64,000 bases of DNA from Ruminococcus sp. (lineage in GTDB: Bacteria; Bacillota; Clostridia; Oscillospirales; Ruminococcaceae): the NCBI GenBank assembly GCA_016290875.1, contig JAEEVL010000002.1, positions 62,001-126,000 on the forward strand. Direction: 5' to 3'. Below, one piece after another: positions 1 to 8,291 of this stretch. The notes under the pieces are model-generated. The model ran no database searches and was not told the origin of the DNA. It saw only the letters and a program-made list of their open reading frames with translations. A program made the translations under genes and the position numbers. The first letter of the stretch is position 1, and every line of letters begins with the position of its first letter.

Positions 1-491
1 ACTGTAATTATGTATATGCGATAGCCGCAAGCAAGCTCGTAGGCTGCGGGACTCGTGAGGATATCGACGAATGTGTCAGTGACATTTTCGCGGAGATATA
101 CCGCAGCTTTGAAGAGGACAGGATAGTGGGAGACATCAAGCCTGTTTTGGGAATGATAGCCAAGAGAAGAGCAATAGATTATTTCAGGAAAATATCCGGA
201 TTATCAGGCAGGACGGTCTCGCTTGAAGACGAGAAAATATGGGAGCAGCAGTCCGGCGAAAGAGTTGATGACGATGTTGAGCTCCGTGAACGAAACCGTA
301 TTTTAATGGAGAAGATAGATGAGCTCGGTGAACCCGACTCTACGATAATAATACAGCAGTATTTTTACAGCCGTACTGCAAAGGAAATAGCCGGACAAGT
401 TTCACTTACAGCCGGAAATGTACAGAAGAGGAGCATACGCGCAAGAGAAAGGCTCAAAGCAATGCTTCTTGAAGTTGGTATCAGCTATTGA
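1..491 (+). CDS. ECF-like RNA polymerase sigma factor, 5'-truncated by window edge (module 1)
   Basis: The open frame runs in from the left edge (first full codon at base 3) and aligns along its whole length with the complete paralogues at 2279 and 4751, so about 30 N-terminal residues are missing. The visible part carries a sigma region 2-like segment (CGTREDIDECVSDIFAEIY) and a region 4-like HTH near the C terminus (RTAKEIAGQVSLTAGNVQKR). All three copies end in EVGISY. The stop codon lies beside the SD of the next gene, so the pair is probably translationally coupled. By analogy with ECF sigma/anti-sigma pairs it probably recruits RNA polymerase under control of its membrane partner. A GTG at 126 is only an internal codon. 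Confidence 0.8.
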   Translation, partial: CNYVYAIAASKLVGCGTREDIDECVSDIFAEIYRSFEEDRIVGDIKPVLGMIAKRRAIDYFRKISGLSGRTVSLEDEKIWEQQSGERVDDDVELRERNRILMEKIDELGEPDSTIIIQQYFYSRTAKEIAGQVSLTAGNVQKRSIRARERLKAMLLEVGISY

Positions 492-503
492 GGAGGTGCT
501 GTG

Positions 504-2204
504 ATGAAAGATAACGGATACAGAATATTCAGAGGGCTCGATGACGAAACAGTAGACAGGATATCAGAAAAATATCCCGTGCTTACAGATCGGGACAGAG
601 AGCAATTGTTTTCAAAGAGTGAGAAAAAATACAATAAAGAAGCTGAAATGGGAATAAATAATGTTAAAGCCCGAAAGATCGTTGATGACGGCGACGAAGT
701 CAGCGGTGTTGACAGATATACCGGACGTATGTGGCGCAGATATGCGGCGATGGCGGCAGCTTTCGTTCTTGTTGCTGGCGGTATAGGCGGAAGTGTTGCT
801 CTTGCAAAGCATATCAGCAAGAACAGGGGCAGTGATGAGCAGGAAGTTACAGAGGAAACAAGCGAATCACAGACAACAGATATAAACGATGATCTCATAG
901 TTACAGAGCCGGCATCTGATGATGGTACTGAAACAACAGTTACGACAACAGCAGAAGAAACAACGACAGAAATAGTAACGACAACTTTTGCTGCTGATGA
1001 CGGACGTACACCTGCTGATCTTGACGGATTTGCCCAGCAGTGGTTAAACAACTATATGGAGATCACAAGGCAGACAGGAGTGGACAGTGTTCAGCATGAC
1101 GCTGCACCTGTCACTTTCAGGTTGTATGACGGCAGTGAGATCAGCGCGTACTTAATGACGGAAGCGGCTTATCCATCGGCTGAAGGACTTGCAGAGCGTT
1201 TCAATACGATGCTGGCGCCCGGATATGATAACGATAAGTTTATCCCTGATCTGACACATAAGATAGATGACAGAGTCGCAACCCGTGAGGACTTTACAAG
1301 CTGCTTCTTTACATATAATGACGAGCGGTATGTCCTTGCAGCGAATACAGCAATAGAAGGCGAGCGAGTACCGTTGTCAGCTGAGCGTATCTCTGAAAAT
1401 GAGATGCTGGTGCACTGGTATATCCAGGAGCCTGATATGCAGGAAGGCGAGCCGAGAAAAGAACAGACAATGCATCTTGTATGGGTAGACGAATGCAGCG
1501 ACTGGCGTGCTGATGATATAGTTGACGGAAGCAGGTATTTCGGAAAGCCGACAGAGGACGAGGCTAAAGAAATAGCTAAGAAAGTCTTCTCCGGCTATGC
1601 TGCAGTGCATAACGCGTATTATTCTCATACTGTTGGATTGGATACTAATTTTCAGCTTTCATTATGTATCCATACTAAAGATGATCCAAACAACAAGGAT
1701 TACTTGAACTACATAAGGGTTGATGATCCGAGATTTTCAACTCCTGAAGAGATGTATAAATATTTTGCGACAAAGTACACTGAGCATATGGCTAAGCTCG
1801 TTATAGGAAAAGATCTTTCAGCATATCCGGACAGCTATTCATTCCTGGATGACGATACTGATGAAAATGCCTGTGCGGAAATAAGAAAGCTCAATCGCTT
1901 TATAGTGTATAATGGAGACTTATATGTCTGCTCAGGAGGAAACAGCTATTCCCGCGTTAATGGTATACTGGATTTAGAGAAGACGAATTTTGATACTATG
2001 GAGATGGAGTATCACGCATTCCTTAACCGCGAACCTGAGATAGTCAGTGCTAAGGTAATAAATGGAAATATGATAGTTATCGGCTCCGACGAAGAGGCTG
2101 CAAGAACAGAATGTGAACACAAATATGACAGCATAGAATACTGCCTGGTGAGAGAGGACAGCGGCGAATGGAAGGTAAGTACCGCAACTCCTCCGGTAAA
2201 CTGA
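504..2204 (+). CDS. Single-pass membrane protein with Thr-rich stalk and ectodomain, putative anti-sigma partner (module 1)
   Basis: The ATG at 504 lies 7 nt after the SD AGGAGG at 491-496; an in-frame GTG at 501 is less likely. Residues 1-79 are hydrophilic and probably cytoplasmic, and include a GDEVSGVDRYTGR motif shared by all three copies. One membrane segment follows at about 80-101, then a Thr/Glu-rich stalk to about 165, then about 400 extracellular residues. The ectodomain appears to hold two related halves; the second has the pattern 'RFSTPEEM..YF' then 'NGDLYV', which recalls IseA-type endopeptidase-inhibitor modules. No HxxxCxxC zinc anti-sigma motif is present. Position after a sigma gene suggests it controls that factor (inference). 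Confidence 0.7.
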   Translation: MKDNGYRIFRGLDDETVDRISEKYPVLTDRDREQLFSKSEKKYNKEAEMGINNVKARKIVDDGDEVSGVDRYTGRMWRRYAAMAAAFVLVAGGIGGSVALAKHISKNRGSDEQEVTEETSESQTTDINDDLIVTEPASDDGTETTVTTTAEETTTEIVTTTFAADDGRTPADLDGFAQQWLNNYMEITRQTGVDSVQHDAAPVTFRLYDGSEISAYLMTEAAYPSAEGLAERFNTMLAPGYDNDKFIPDLTHKIDDRVATREDFTSCFFTYNDERYVLAANTAIEGERVPLSAERISENEMLVHWYIQEPDMQEGEPRKEQTMHLVWVDECSDWRADDIVDGSRYFGKPTEDEAKEIAKKVFSGYAAVHNAYYSHTVGLDTNFQLSLCIHTKDDPNNKDYLNYIRVDDPRFSTPEEMYKYFATKYTEHMAKLVIGKDLSAYPDSYSFLDDDTDENACAEIRKLNRFIVYNGDLYVCSGGNSYSRVNGILDLEKTNFDTMEMEYHAFLNREPEIVSAKVINGNMIVIGSDEEAARTECEHKYDSIEYCLVREDSGEWKVSTATPPVN

Positions 2205-2278
2205 ATCGTGATCAGATAATATTGATAAAAGGTGTGTTAGCTTAAAAAGCGAAACCTATACAAATAGGAGTGATTAAA

Positions 2279-2815
2279 ATGACTGATAATCATATGATCA
2301 AACTGCTCAGGAGCTCGCCGGATATAGGCAGGAGAGCTTTATTTGACGAATACTGTGATTACGTGTATGCGATAACCGCAAGCAGACTTGCAGGCTGCGG
2401 AACTCGTGAGGAAATAGACGAATGTGTCAGCGATGTTTTTGCGGAAATATTCAGTGCCTTTGATGACGGCAGAATAGGCGGAGATGTAAAGTCCGCTTTA
2501 GGAATGACAGCCAAGAGACATGCGGCAGACTATTTGGCTAAAATAGCCGGAACATCCGATAAGGCAGTCTCGTTCGATGCTGAAAGAAAAGGCAATAATG
2601 CAGAGCTCCGTGAACGCAACCGTATCATAATGGAAAAAATAGATGAACTCGGCGATCCTGACTCGACAATACTGATACAGCAGTATCTGTACAGCCGTAC
2701 TGATAAAGAGATAGCAGGAATAGTTTCACTTACAGCATGGAATGTACAGAAGAGAAGTGCTCGTGCAAGAGAAAAACTCAAAGAAATGCTCCTTGAAGTT
2801 GGTATCAGCTATTGA
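2279..2815 (+). CDS. ECF-like RNA polymerase sigma factor (module 2)
   Basis: This is a 178-residue sigma-70-like factor. The ATG at 2279 is preceded by ATAGGAG at about 2264-2270 with 8 nt spacing; a GTG at 2270 overlaps the SD and is rejected. Region 2-like sequence covers about residues 17-80 (RRALFDEYCDYVYAI, then ECVSDVFAEIF). The region 4-like HTH is near 130-165 (RTDKEIAGIVSLTAWNVQKR). It lacks the QQSGER/PQSSER linker insertion seen between the regions in modules 1 and 3. It follows the module 1 membrane protein by 74 bp and is followed after 12 bp by its own partner gene, so it probably belongs to the same transcript. Confidence 0.85.
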   Translation: MTDNHMIKLLRSSPDIGRRALFDEYCDYVYAITASRLAGCGTREEIDECVSDVFAEIFSAFDDGRIGGDVKSALGMTAKRHAADYLAKIAGTSDKAVSFDAERKGNNAELRERNRIIMEKIDELGDPDSTILIQQYLYSRTDKEIAGIVSLTAWNVQKRSARAREKLKEMLLEVGISY

Positions 2816-2827
2816 GGAGGTGCTGTG

Positions 2828-4573
2828 ATGAAAGATAACGGATACAAAATATTCAAAGGACTCGACGACGAAACAGTAGACAGGATATCAGAAAAGTTTC
2901 CCGTGCTTACAGACAGGGACAGAGAGAAATTGTTTTCAAAGAGTGAGAAAAAATACAATAAAGAAGCTGAAATGGGAATAACCAAAGTCACAGCTAAGCA
3001 GATATTTAAAGAAGGCGACGAAGTCAGCGGTGTTGACAGATATACCGGACGTATGTGGCGCAGATATGCAACAACAGCAGCAGCTTTTGTGGTCCTTGCA
3101 GGCGGCGTAGGCGGAAGTATTGCTCTTGCAATGAATATGAACAAGTCCAGAGGCATCGATGAGCAGGAGATAACAGAGGAAACAAGCGAAGTTACGACAA
3201 CAGGCGTAAGCGATAATATCATAGTTACAGAGACGACATCTGCTTTTGAAACCGAAACTACAGTAACGACAATAACTGAAGAAGCAACGACCGAAATTGA
3301 AACAGTTGCTGAAGAGGTTACACAGGTAGATACTGTCAGAAATAATCTGTATCCTGAAGATCTTGACGCTTTTAACCGGGAGTGGGTAGAGAAGTGGGTA
3401 GAATTCAGGGATCGTATCTACTCGGATGGTATAAATTGTTCTTCTAATCCTTTATATGTTCAGCTTTCAAATGGTTACTCTGTTGAACTCCTTTTTAAAA
3501 TTGAAGACAAAGAGTTCAAGACGGCTGATGATATTCATAATTATGTCAACTCCGTTTTTGTTGAGGGAGCTGTTGATGTAAATATCCCGGATGTTACTAA
3601 TAGGATAAATAAACACACGGGAGTGGAAGGTGATTTTTCAGATAATTTCGTAATCTATGATAATGAATTATACGGTACGTGTAACATAAAGAAGTATAAC
3701 GTAAACGTAGAGCCATTAGCAGCTGAGCGCCTGAATAATAATGAAATGCTCATTCATTGGAATGAAACATATATGCCCGATGAAGAAATCAATGACCCTG
3801 ATGAAATCGCAAAAATGGATCCAAGAGATCGATATAGATTCGAAGATGGAACAGAAGGAGAAGACATCAACGGAAATCAGACGTATACCATGCACCTTGT
3901 ATGGAAAGAAGAGTGCGGCGGCTGGCGTGCTGACGATGTAGTCAAAGGAGACTGGCATTTCGGAAAGCCTACAAAAGAAGAGGCTGCTGAGATGGCCCAG
4001 GAACTGTTTAATGGCTATAAAGATGTTCATGCTGTTTATCGCGGTACAGATGTTGAATATGATCACAGCCATAAAATGACTTTTACGTATCCACAGTCTG
4101 GCGGTGCTGCATTTATTTACTATTCAAAGATTACAAGTGACAGATTTTCAACTTTAGCTGCTATTCGTGAGTATTTAAGTTCAAAGTATACGGATGAACT
4201 GGTCGATAAAGTAATGGGTGGTGATTTCACTGATATTACTTCAAATAGGTTGGAAATCAGCAAGTTGGAAGACTTAGGCTTGTATATCGAGCGTAATGGT
4301 GACCTTCAGTTATGCGTTGACGGAGGTAATGATGATTTTTCTAGCTATTATATGTATCTTGAGAATGAGATGCAGCATGACCCTAAGGTTGTGGATGTGA
4401 GAATAAGAAACGGCAATGAGATAATTGTAAAGGCTGATAATGATACAGCAAAATCAGAAGATCGAGATCCGCTTGATTCTATAGCATATACAATTTTAAG
4501 AGGCGAGGACGGCCAGTGGAAAATCGCTGGTTACGATGATAAGTTCTCTAAAAAAATTAAATATATTGTTTAA
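2828..4573 (+). CDS. Single-pass membrane protein with Thr-rich stalk and ectodomain, putative anti-sigma partner (module 2)
   Basis: This 581-residue protein starts at ATG 2828 behind a strong AGGAGG. Its first ~100 codons are nearly identical in DNA to module 1, including the shared EVSGVDRYTGRMWRRYA segment before the membrane helix (about 80-102). A Thr/Glu-rich stalk follows (about 115-170), and then an ectodomain that has diverged strongly from module 1. That pattern, a conserved cytoplasmic and membrane part with a variable outer part, fits paralogues that keep one signalling mechanism but sense different ligands (inference). A 20-residue acidic insertion around residues 325-345 is unique to this copy. 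Confidence 0.7.
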   Translation: MKDNGYKIFKGLDDETVDRISEKFPVLTDRDREKLFSKSEKKYNKEAEMGITKVTAKQIFKEGDEVSGVDRYTGRMWRRYATTAAAFVVLAGGVGGSIALAMNMNKSRGIDEQEITEETSEVTTTGVSDNIIVTETTSAFETETTVTTITEEATTEIETVAEEVTQVDTVRNNLYPEDLDAFNREWVEKWVEFRDRIYSDGINCSSNPLYVQLSNGYSVELLFKIEDKEFKTADDIHNYVNSVFVEGAVDVNIPDVTNRINKHTGVEGDFSDNFVIYDNELYGTCNIKKYNVNVEPLAAERLNNNEMLIHWNETYMPDEEINDPDEIAKMDPRDRYRFEDGTEGEDINGNQTYTMHLVWKEECGGWRADDVVKGDWHFGKPTKEEAAEMAQELFNGYKDVHAVYRGTDVEYDHSHKMTFTYPQSGGAAFIYYSKITSDRFSTLAAIREYLSSKYTDELVDKVMGGDFTDITSNRLEISKLEDLGLYIERNGDLQLCVDGGNDDFSSYYMYLENEMQHDPKVVDVRIRNGNEIIVKADNDTAKSEDRDPLDSIAYTILRGEDGQWKIAGYDDKFSKKIKYIV

Positions 4574-4578
4574 AAATG

Positions 4579-4610
4579 ATACCGGGGCAATCTGCCCCGG
4601 TATTTCGCCT
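4579..4610 (+). terminator. Hairpin terminator closing module 2
   Basis: Perfect 11-bp arms, ATACCGGGGCA (4579-4589) and TGCCCCGGTAT (4593-4603), with a 3-nt loop. The following T-run is short and interrupted (TTCGCCTGTTTTC). It separates modules 1-2 from module 3, so module 3 probably has its own promoter in 4611-4750; no clear sigma-A type promoter was seen there. Confidence 0.7.
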
Positions 4611-4750
4611 GTTTTCATGTTTTATTAATATCCGAAAAATTTTTTTGAGAAATTTTGTCTGATTTGGGATATGAACAGCGATTGTTTATTATGAAAGCGA
4701 TAATACATATCTGCTTATAAAACACCATCAATACTATAGAGGTGATGATA

Positions 4751-5314
4751 ATGACTGATAACGAAATATTTAAACTGCTCAAGGATACGCCTGATCAAGG
4801 CAGAAGAGCATTGTTTGATGAATACTGTAATTACGTCTATGCGATAGCCGCAGGAAAGATAAGAAGCTGCGGAACACGCGAGGACATAGAAGAATGTGTC
4901 AGCGATATATTTGCTGATGTTTACCGTCTTATTGACGCTGGCAAGGTCACAGGAAGTCTCAAGGGAGTTATCGTGACGGTTGCCAAAAGAAGAGCTATAG
5001 ACTCTTTCCGTAGATTATCCGGTCAGTCTGGCAGATCAGTCTCGATAGACGATGAGGACTTTGTAGAGCCGCAGTCGTCCGAGAGAATTGATGCCGATGC
5101 TGAAAAGCGTGACCGCGACCGTGTTATCATGAAAAAGATCGGTGAACTCGGAGAGCCTGATTCGACAATAATAATACAACAATTCTTCTACAACCGTACT
5201 GCTAAGGAAATAGCAAAAACAGTTTCGCTGACAGCCGGAAATGTTCAGAAGAGAAGCAGCCGCGCAAGAGAAAAACTAAAGGCTTTGCTTCTCGAAGTCG
5301 GTATCAGTTATTAA
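4751..5314 (+). CDS. ECF-like RNA polymerase sigma factor (module 3)
   Basis: This 187-residue paralogue matches modules 1 and 2. The ATG at 4751 was chosen because the N terminus (MTDNEIFKLL) then matches module 2 (MTDNHMIKLL) and GAGGTG lies 6-7 nt upstream; a GTG at 4742 and an ATG at 4745 are less likely. Region 2-like sequence includes GRRALFDEYCNYVYAIAA and ECVSDIFADVY, and the region 4-like HTH includes RTAKEIAKTVSLTAGNVQKR. The central linker carries the PQSSER segment, as in module 1 (QQSGER). The gene ends with the shared EVGISY tail and its TAA sits directly before the AAGGAGG of the partner gene. Confidence 0.85.
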   Translation: MTDNEIFKLLKDTPDQGRRALFDEYCNYVYAIAAGKIRSCGTREDIEECVSDIFADVYRLIDAGKVTGSLKGVIVTVAKRRAIDSFRRLSGQSGRSVSIDDEDFVEPQSSERIDADAEKRDRDRVIMKKIGELGEPDSTIIIQQFFYNRTAKEIAKTVSLTAGNVQKRSSRAREKLKALLLEVGISY

Positions 5315-5326
5315 GGAGGTGCTGGA

Positions 5327-6946
5327 ATGAATAAGAATGAATTCGATGTATTCGAAGATCCTAACGATGAGATCTTAAATGAAATAGCAGTTAACTATCC
5401 CATCCTTACTGATGAAGAGAAGGACAGGATGTTTTCTATGAGCGAAAGAAAGTATAATATAACAAATAATATGAATAGCAGCGAAACCGGCGATGAAGTC
5501 AGCGGCGTTGAAAGATACACAGGACGCATATGGCACAGATACGCAGCAGTTGCAGCTGCATTCGTACTCCTTGCCGGCGGTGTAGGCGGAAGTATTGCAC
5601 TCGGCAAGCATATGGACAAGAACAAGAAAACTGAGAGCAAGGTGCAGGTAGCAACAACTACTTCTGTAACAACCGAGGCTGTTCAGACAACATCACCTAT
5701 TATCGACGACGACAATAACATTGTAGTTCCGGGAACAGGCACAGTAACAGCTTTAACAACAACTGTAACTGATGTGACAACAGATACAACGACTACTGCT
5801 GTTGACGAAAGACGCCACCCCACTGACCTTGACGAATTTGCTGAGGAGTGGAAGGATAAGTATGAGAAATACTTATGGAATATCTATTGTGGTGCTGTCA
5901 AGCACGAAGAAAATACTGTCAGCTTCAATATGGCTGAAGGCTCAGTAGTTGATAAAGTGGATGCATGGAAGGTAACAGATGAAACATACAGTTCAGCTGA
6001 CGCTATAAATGAGTTCCTGAGTTCAGTATGGGCACCCGGAACTAACGATAAGCTCGATATTCCTGATCTTACTGACAAGATTGAGAACAAAACAGCTGTA
6101 CAGAATGATTTTACTCAAAGCCTGTTCTTCATCTATAAGAATGAGCTTTACGTAGTTGCTGCCGGTAAGGGATTAGAAGGAACAAGAACAGATCTCAGAG
6201 CTGAACAGCTCAACGATAATGAGATGCTCGTTCATTGGCTCGCTGGTTATGCAGGTGAGGGTGAGCAGCAGAGCTTACACCTTGTATGGGTAGATGAACT
6301 CAATGACTGGCGTATTGACGATCTTGTCAGCGGAAGCAAGTATTTCGGCATGCCCTCACAGGCAGAAGCTGAAGCAGTTGCTAAGGAGCTCTTAAACGGC
6401 TACAAGGACGTTTACAATGCTAAATACGGTATAGGTGTCAAGTATGATGAAAACGACAAGATCAGTTTCGGAATACACACCGATGATGCCAGCGACGGCG
6501 AATGGTATGTTTACTATGTTAAGGTAACTGACAGCAGATTTTCAAATACTGACGACATCAAGACATTCCTGTGTTCAAGATTTGAAGAGGGTTCAACGTT
6601 CATGCATAATACTGTCGGAGGAGATCTCAGCAAATACAAGGAGGGCACATCATTCAACATCAATTCCGAATACACTGAGGGTAGTGACAACGCATATATT
6701 AACCTGACTAACTATATTATGTATAACGGCAGCCTCTATCTGCGCTATGACTGCTTCAATTCTGAATTCTATGGAGTGGATAATGTAAAGAATAGTAATA
6801 ATATGGAGAACGATCCTGAAATAGAGTCTGTTAAGGTAGACAACGGAAATATGATTTCTATTGTTACTACTGGCGGAACATCAGGTAATCATACATATTG
6901 GGTTCAAAGAGATGACAGCGGAGAATGGAGAGTTTTTAATAACTAA
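5327..6946 (+). CDS. Single-pass membrane protein with Thr-rich stalk and ectodomain, putative anti-sigma partner (module 3)
   Basis: This 539-residue protein starts at ATG 5327, 7 nt after AAGGAGG. It has the same plan: cytoplasmic head with GDEVSGVERYTGR, one membrane helix at about 65-90, a Thr/Val-rich stalk to about 160, then two ectodomain halves. Each half has a segment like 'SADAINEFLSSV' or 'NTDDIKTFLCSRF' followed by a short 'NELYVVA' or 'NGSLYLRY' strand. The cytoplasmic head is shorter than in modules 1 and 2. The ectodomain resembles that of module 1 more than that of module 2. Confidence 0.7.
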   Translation: MNKNEFDVFEDPNDEILNEIAVNYPILTDEEKDRMFSMSERKYNITNNMNSSETGDEVSGVERYTGRIWHRYAAVAAAFVLLAGGVGGSIALGKHMDKNKKTESKVQVATTTSVTTEAVQTTSPIIDDDNNIVVPGTGTVTALTTTVTDVTTDTTTTAVDERRHPTDLDEFAEEWKDKYEKYLWNIYCGAVKHEENTVSFNMAEGSVVDKVDAWKVTDETYSSADAINEFLSSVWAPGTNDKLDIPDLTDKIENKTAVQNDFTQSLFFIYKNELYVVAAGKGLEGTRTDLRAEQLNDNEMLVHWLAGYAGEGEQQSLHLVWVDELNDWRIDDLVSGSKYFGMPSQAEAEAVAKELLNGYKDVYNAKYGIGVKYDENDKISFGIHTDDASDGEWYVYYVKVTDSRFSNTDDIKTFLCSRFEEGSTFMHNTVGGDLSKYKEGTSFNINSEYTEGSDNAYINLTNYIMYNGSLYLRYDCFNSEFYGVDNVKNSNNMENDPEIESVKVDNGNMISIVTTGGTSGNHTYWVQRDDSGEWRVFNN

Positions 6947-6982
6947 GTTAAGGGAACAATATAATATACAGCCTTAATAAAG

Positions 6983-7012
6983 AATACCGGGACAATAGTC
7001 CCGGTATTTTTA
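6983..7012 (+). terminator. Intrinsic terminator after module 3
   Basis: Perfect 11-bp arms, AATACCGGGAC (6983-6993) and GTCCCGGTATT (6998-7008), loop AATA, followed by a T-run. The stem shares the ATACCGGG core with the terminator after module 2, so the duplicated unit probably included its terminator. Confidence 0.85.
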
Positions 7013-7024
7013 TGTTGTTCTGTT

Positions 7025-7429
7025 TCAGCAGCTCTGACTGCCGGTGGCGGCAGCTTCATAGCGTATGGATTCCACAGCCAGTGATATTACCTCTGAGATG
7101 TATGGCTTATTGACCTTATAGTAGAAAATACTGCGTATCCTTTCGGGATCGTATTCGTAAGCTGAGTCGATAGCGCGGCGGATGTTCCTTTCGACAGACC
7201 TGACATCACAGCCCTGCTGCCGTGCAACAACAGGGTAGAGTGAGCGTGTCAGTGAATTCATGGAGTCAGGCTGCTTCAGGGCTGTCATTATACATCTTAT
7301 CAGCAGACTGTATCCCAGAAGGTTAGGGCGTATGCCGAGCTTCTGAACAAAGCGTACCACAGCGAGCTCGGTCATATCCTTGTGTTCTCTTGTTTCGTTT
7401 GTGCTTGTTTTTCTGATCTGTGTTAACAT
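7025..7429 (-). CDS. Stand-alone Spo0A C-terminal (sigma-A-type output) DNA-binding domain protein
   Basis: Residues about 30-125 of this 134-residue protein match the pattern of the Spo0A DNA-binding domain: LGIRPNLLGYSLL, then an LYPVVARQQ helix, then SVERNIRRAI (compare the 'RVERAIRHAIE' recognition region of Spo0A). There is no receiver domain, so phosphorelay control of the usual kind is absent. The ATG at 7429 has AGGAG 8 nt upstream. It is divergent from the HTH gene at 7691 and could regulate it (inference). No other sporulation gene is in the window. It could instead be a domesticated regulator with new targets. Confidence 0.75.
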   Translation of the reverse strand: MLTQIRKTSTNETREHKDMTELAVVRFVQKLGIRPNLLGYSLLIRCIMTALKQPDSMNSLTRSLYPVVARQQGCDVRSVERNIRRAIDSAYEYDPERIRSIFYYKVNKPYISEVISLAVESIRYEAAATGSQSC

Positions 7430-7520
7430 TTTTCATTCTCCTGTCTTTTGTTTCTTTTTGTTTTGTCGAGTGTCCGGACGGATACTTCCGGAGAGTTTTT
7501 CTCCTTTTGTATCAATTATA

Positions 7521-7549
7521 TTGACAAAAAACGCAAAAACTGATATAAT
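7521..7549 (+). promoter_or_regulatory. Sigma-A-type promoter for the HTH/coiled-coil gene
   Basis: TTGACA at 7521-7526 and TATAAT at 7544-7549 with a 17-bp spacer. The predicted start of transcription gives a leader of about 135 nt. The rest of 7430-7690 holds no gene; a second TATAAT at 7623-7628 has only a weak -35. Confidence 0.75.
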
Positions 7550-7690
7550 ATCAAAGGTTTGTGCTGTTTTCCGATATATTAAGTATACAATAAATGATTG
7601 GCTAATTACAAGATAATAACGGTATAATTTCAGTATAACTAAGGACTAATGTATTACCCCAAAATTCTACTAAAAGGAGCAATATGCAAC

Positions 7691-8173
7691 ATGGAGATCG
7701 AAAAACTGAAAAGAACCACTATTGAAAGACTTAAAAAAGTAAAGGTAGAACAAGGACTGTCTGTTGCGAAAATATTGGAGCTCCTTGAATCAAAAGGGAA
7801 ATTCGTGTCGGAAGCAACAGTAAAAAGAGTTTTCTCTGAGGGCTCGGAGGATTTCAATTTCAGGTATCAGGATTCTATCGCACCTCTCGCAGATGTACTG
7901 CTTGACCTTTACGGCGATACGAGCGGACTGGATGAAGTCGCTGCGCTGAAGCAGATTATCCACGACAAGAATCAGACGATAGAGTTCATGATGATAAAGT
8001 TTGAGGAGCAGAAGGCTTTCTATGAGAAGAACGTCGCTCACCTGAAAGGACAGATACACCGTCTTAACGAAAGACTTGACATACGTGAGAGGTCTATCGA
8101 GCGCAAGGACGCTATCATGGAAAAGCTTCTGAACGCTTATCTTATCAAGGAGACTGAAGACCTTACTCTATGA
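7691..8173 (+). CDS. Small HTH-like protein with C-terminal coiled coil
   Basis: Starting at ATG 7691 (SD AAAAGGAG ending 11 nt upstream) gives 160 residues; the longer frame from 7649 has no SD. Residues about 1-55 look like an XRE-type HTH: GLSVAKILELLESKG, then VSEATVKRVFSEG. Residues about 90-155 are strongly charged and heptad-like (EEQKAFYEKNVAHLKGQ), suggesting a dimerising coiled coil. It is probably a DNA-binding regulator; targets are unknown. The neighbour on the other strand is the orphan Spo0A output domain. Confidence 0.6.
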   Translation: MEIEKLKRTTIERLKKVKVEQGLSVAKILELLESKGKFVSEATVKRVFSEGSEDFNFRYQDSIAPLADVLLDLYGDTSGLDEVAALKQIIHDKNQTIEFMMIKFEEQKAFYEKNVAHLKGQIHRLNERLDIRERSIERKDAIMEKLLNAYLIKETEDLTL

Positions 8174-8240
8174 TTTTTAATGCCGGTATAGCCTATTTAA
8201 ACGATAGGAATAGCTGCCGGCAAACGAATGGATATAAAGA

Positions 8241-8276
8241 AAAGGCTGTACAGCGGAAAGCTGCACAGCCTTTGTT
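8241..8276. terminator. Bidirectional terminator between the HTH gene and metY
   Basis: 14-bp arms with one mismatch, AAAGGCTGTACAGC (8241-8254) and GCTGCACAGCCTTT (8260-8273), loop GGAAA. T-rich on both sides in the matching orientation, and located between two convergent genes. Confidence 0.75.
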
Positions 8277-8291
8277 CGTATTAGTATATTA

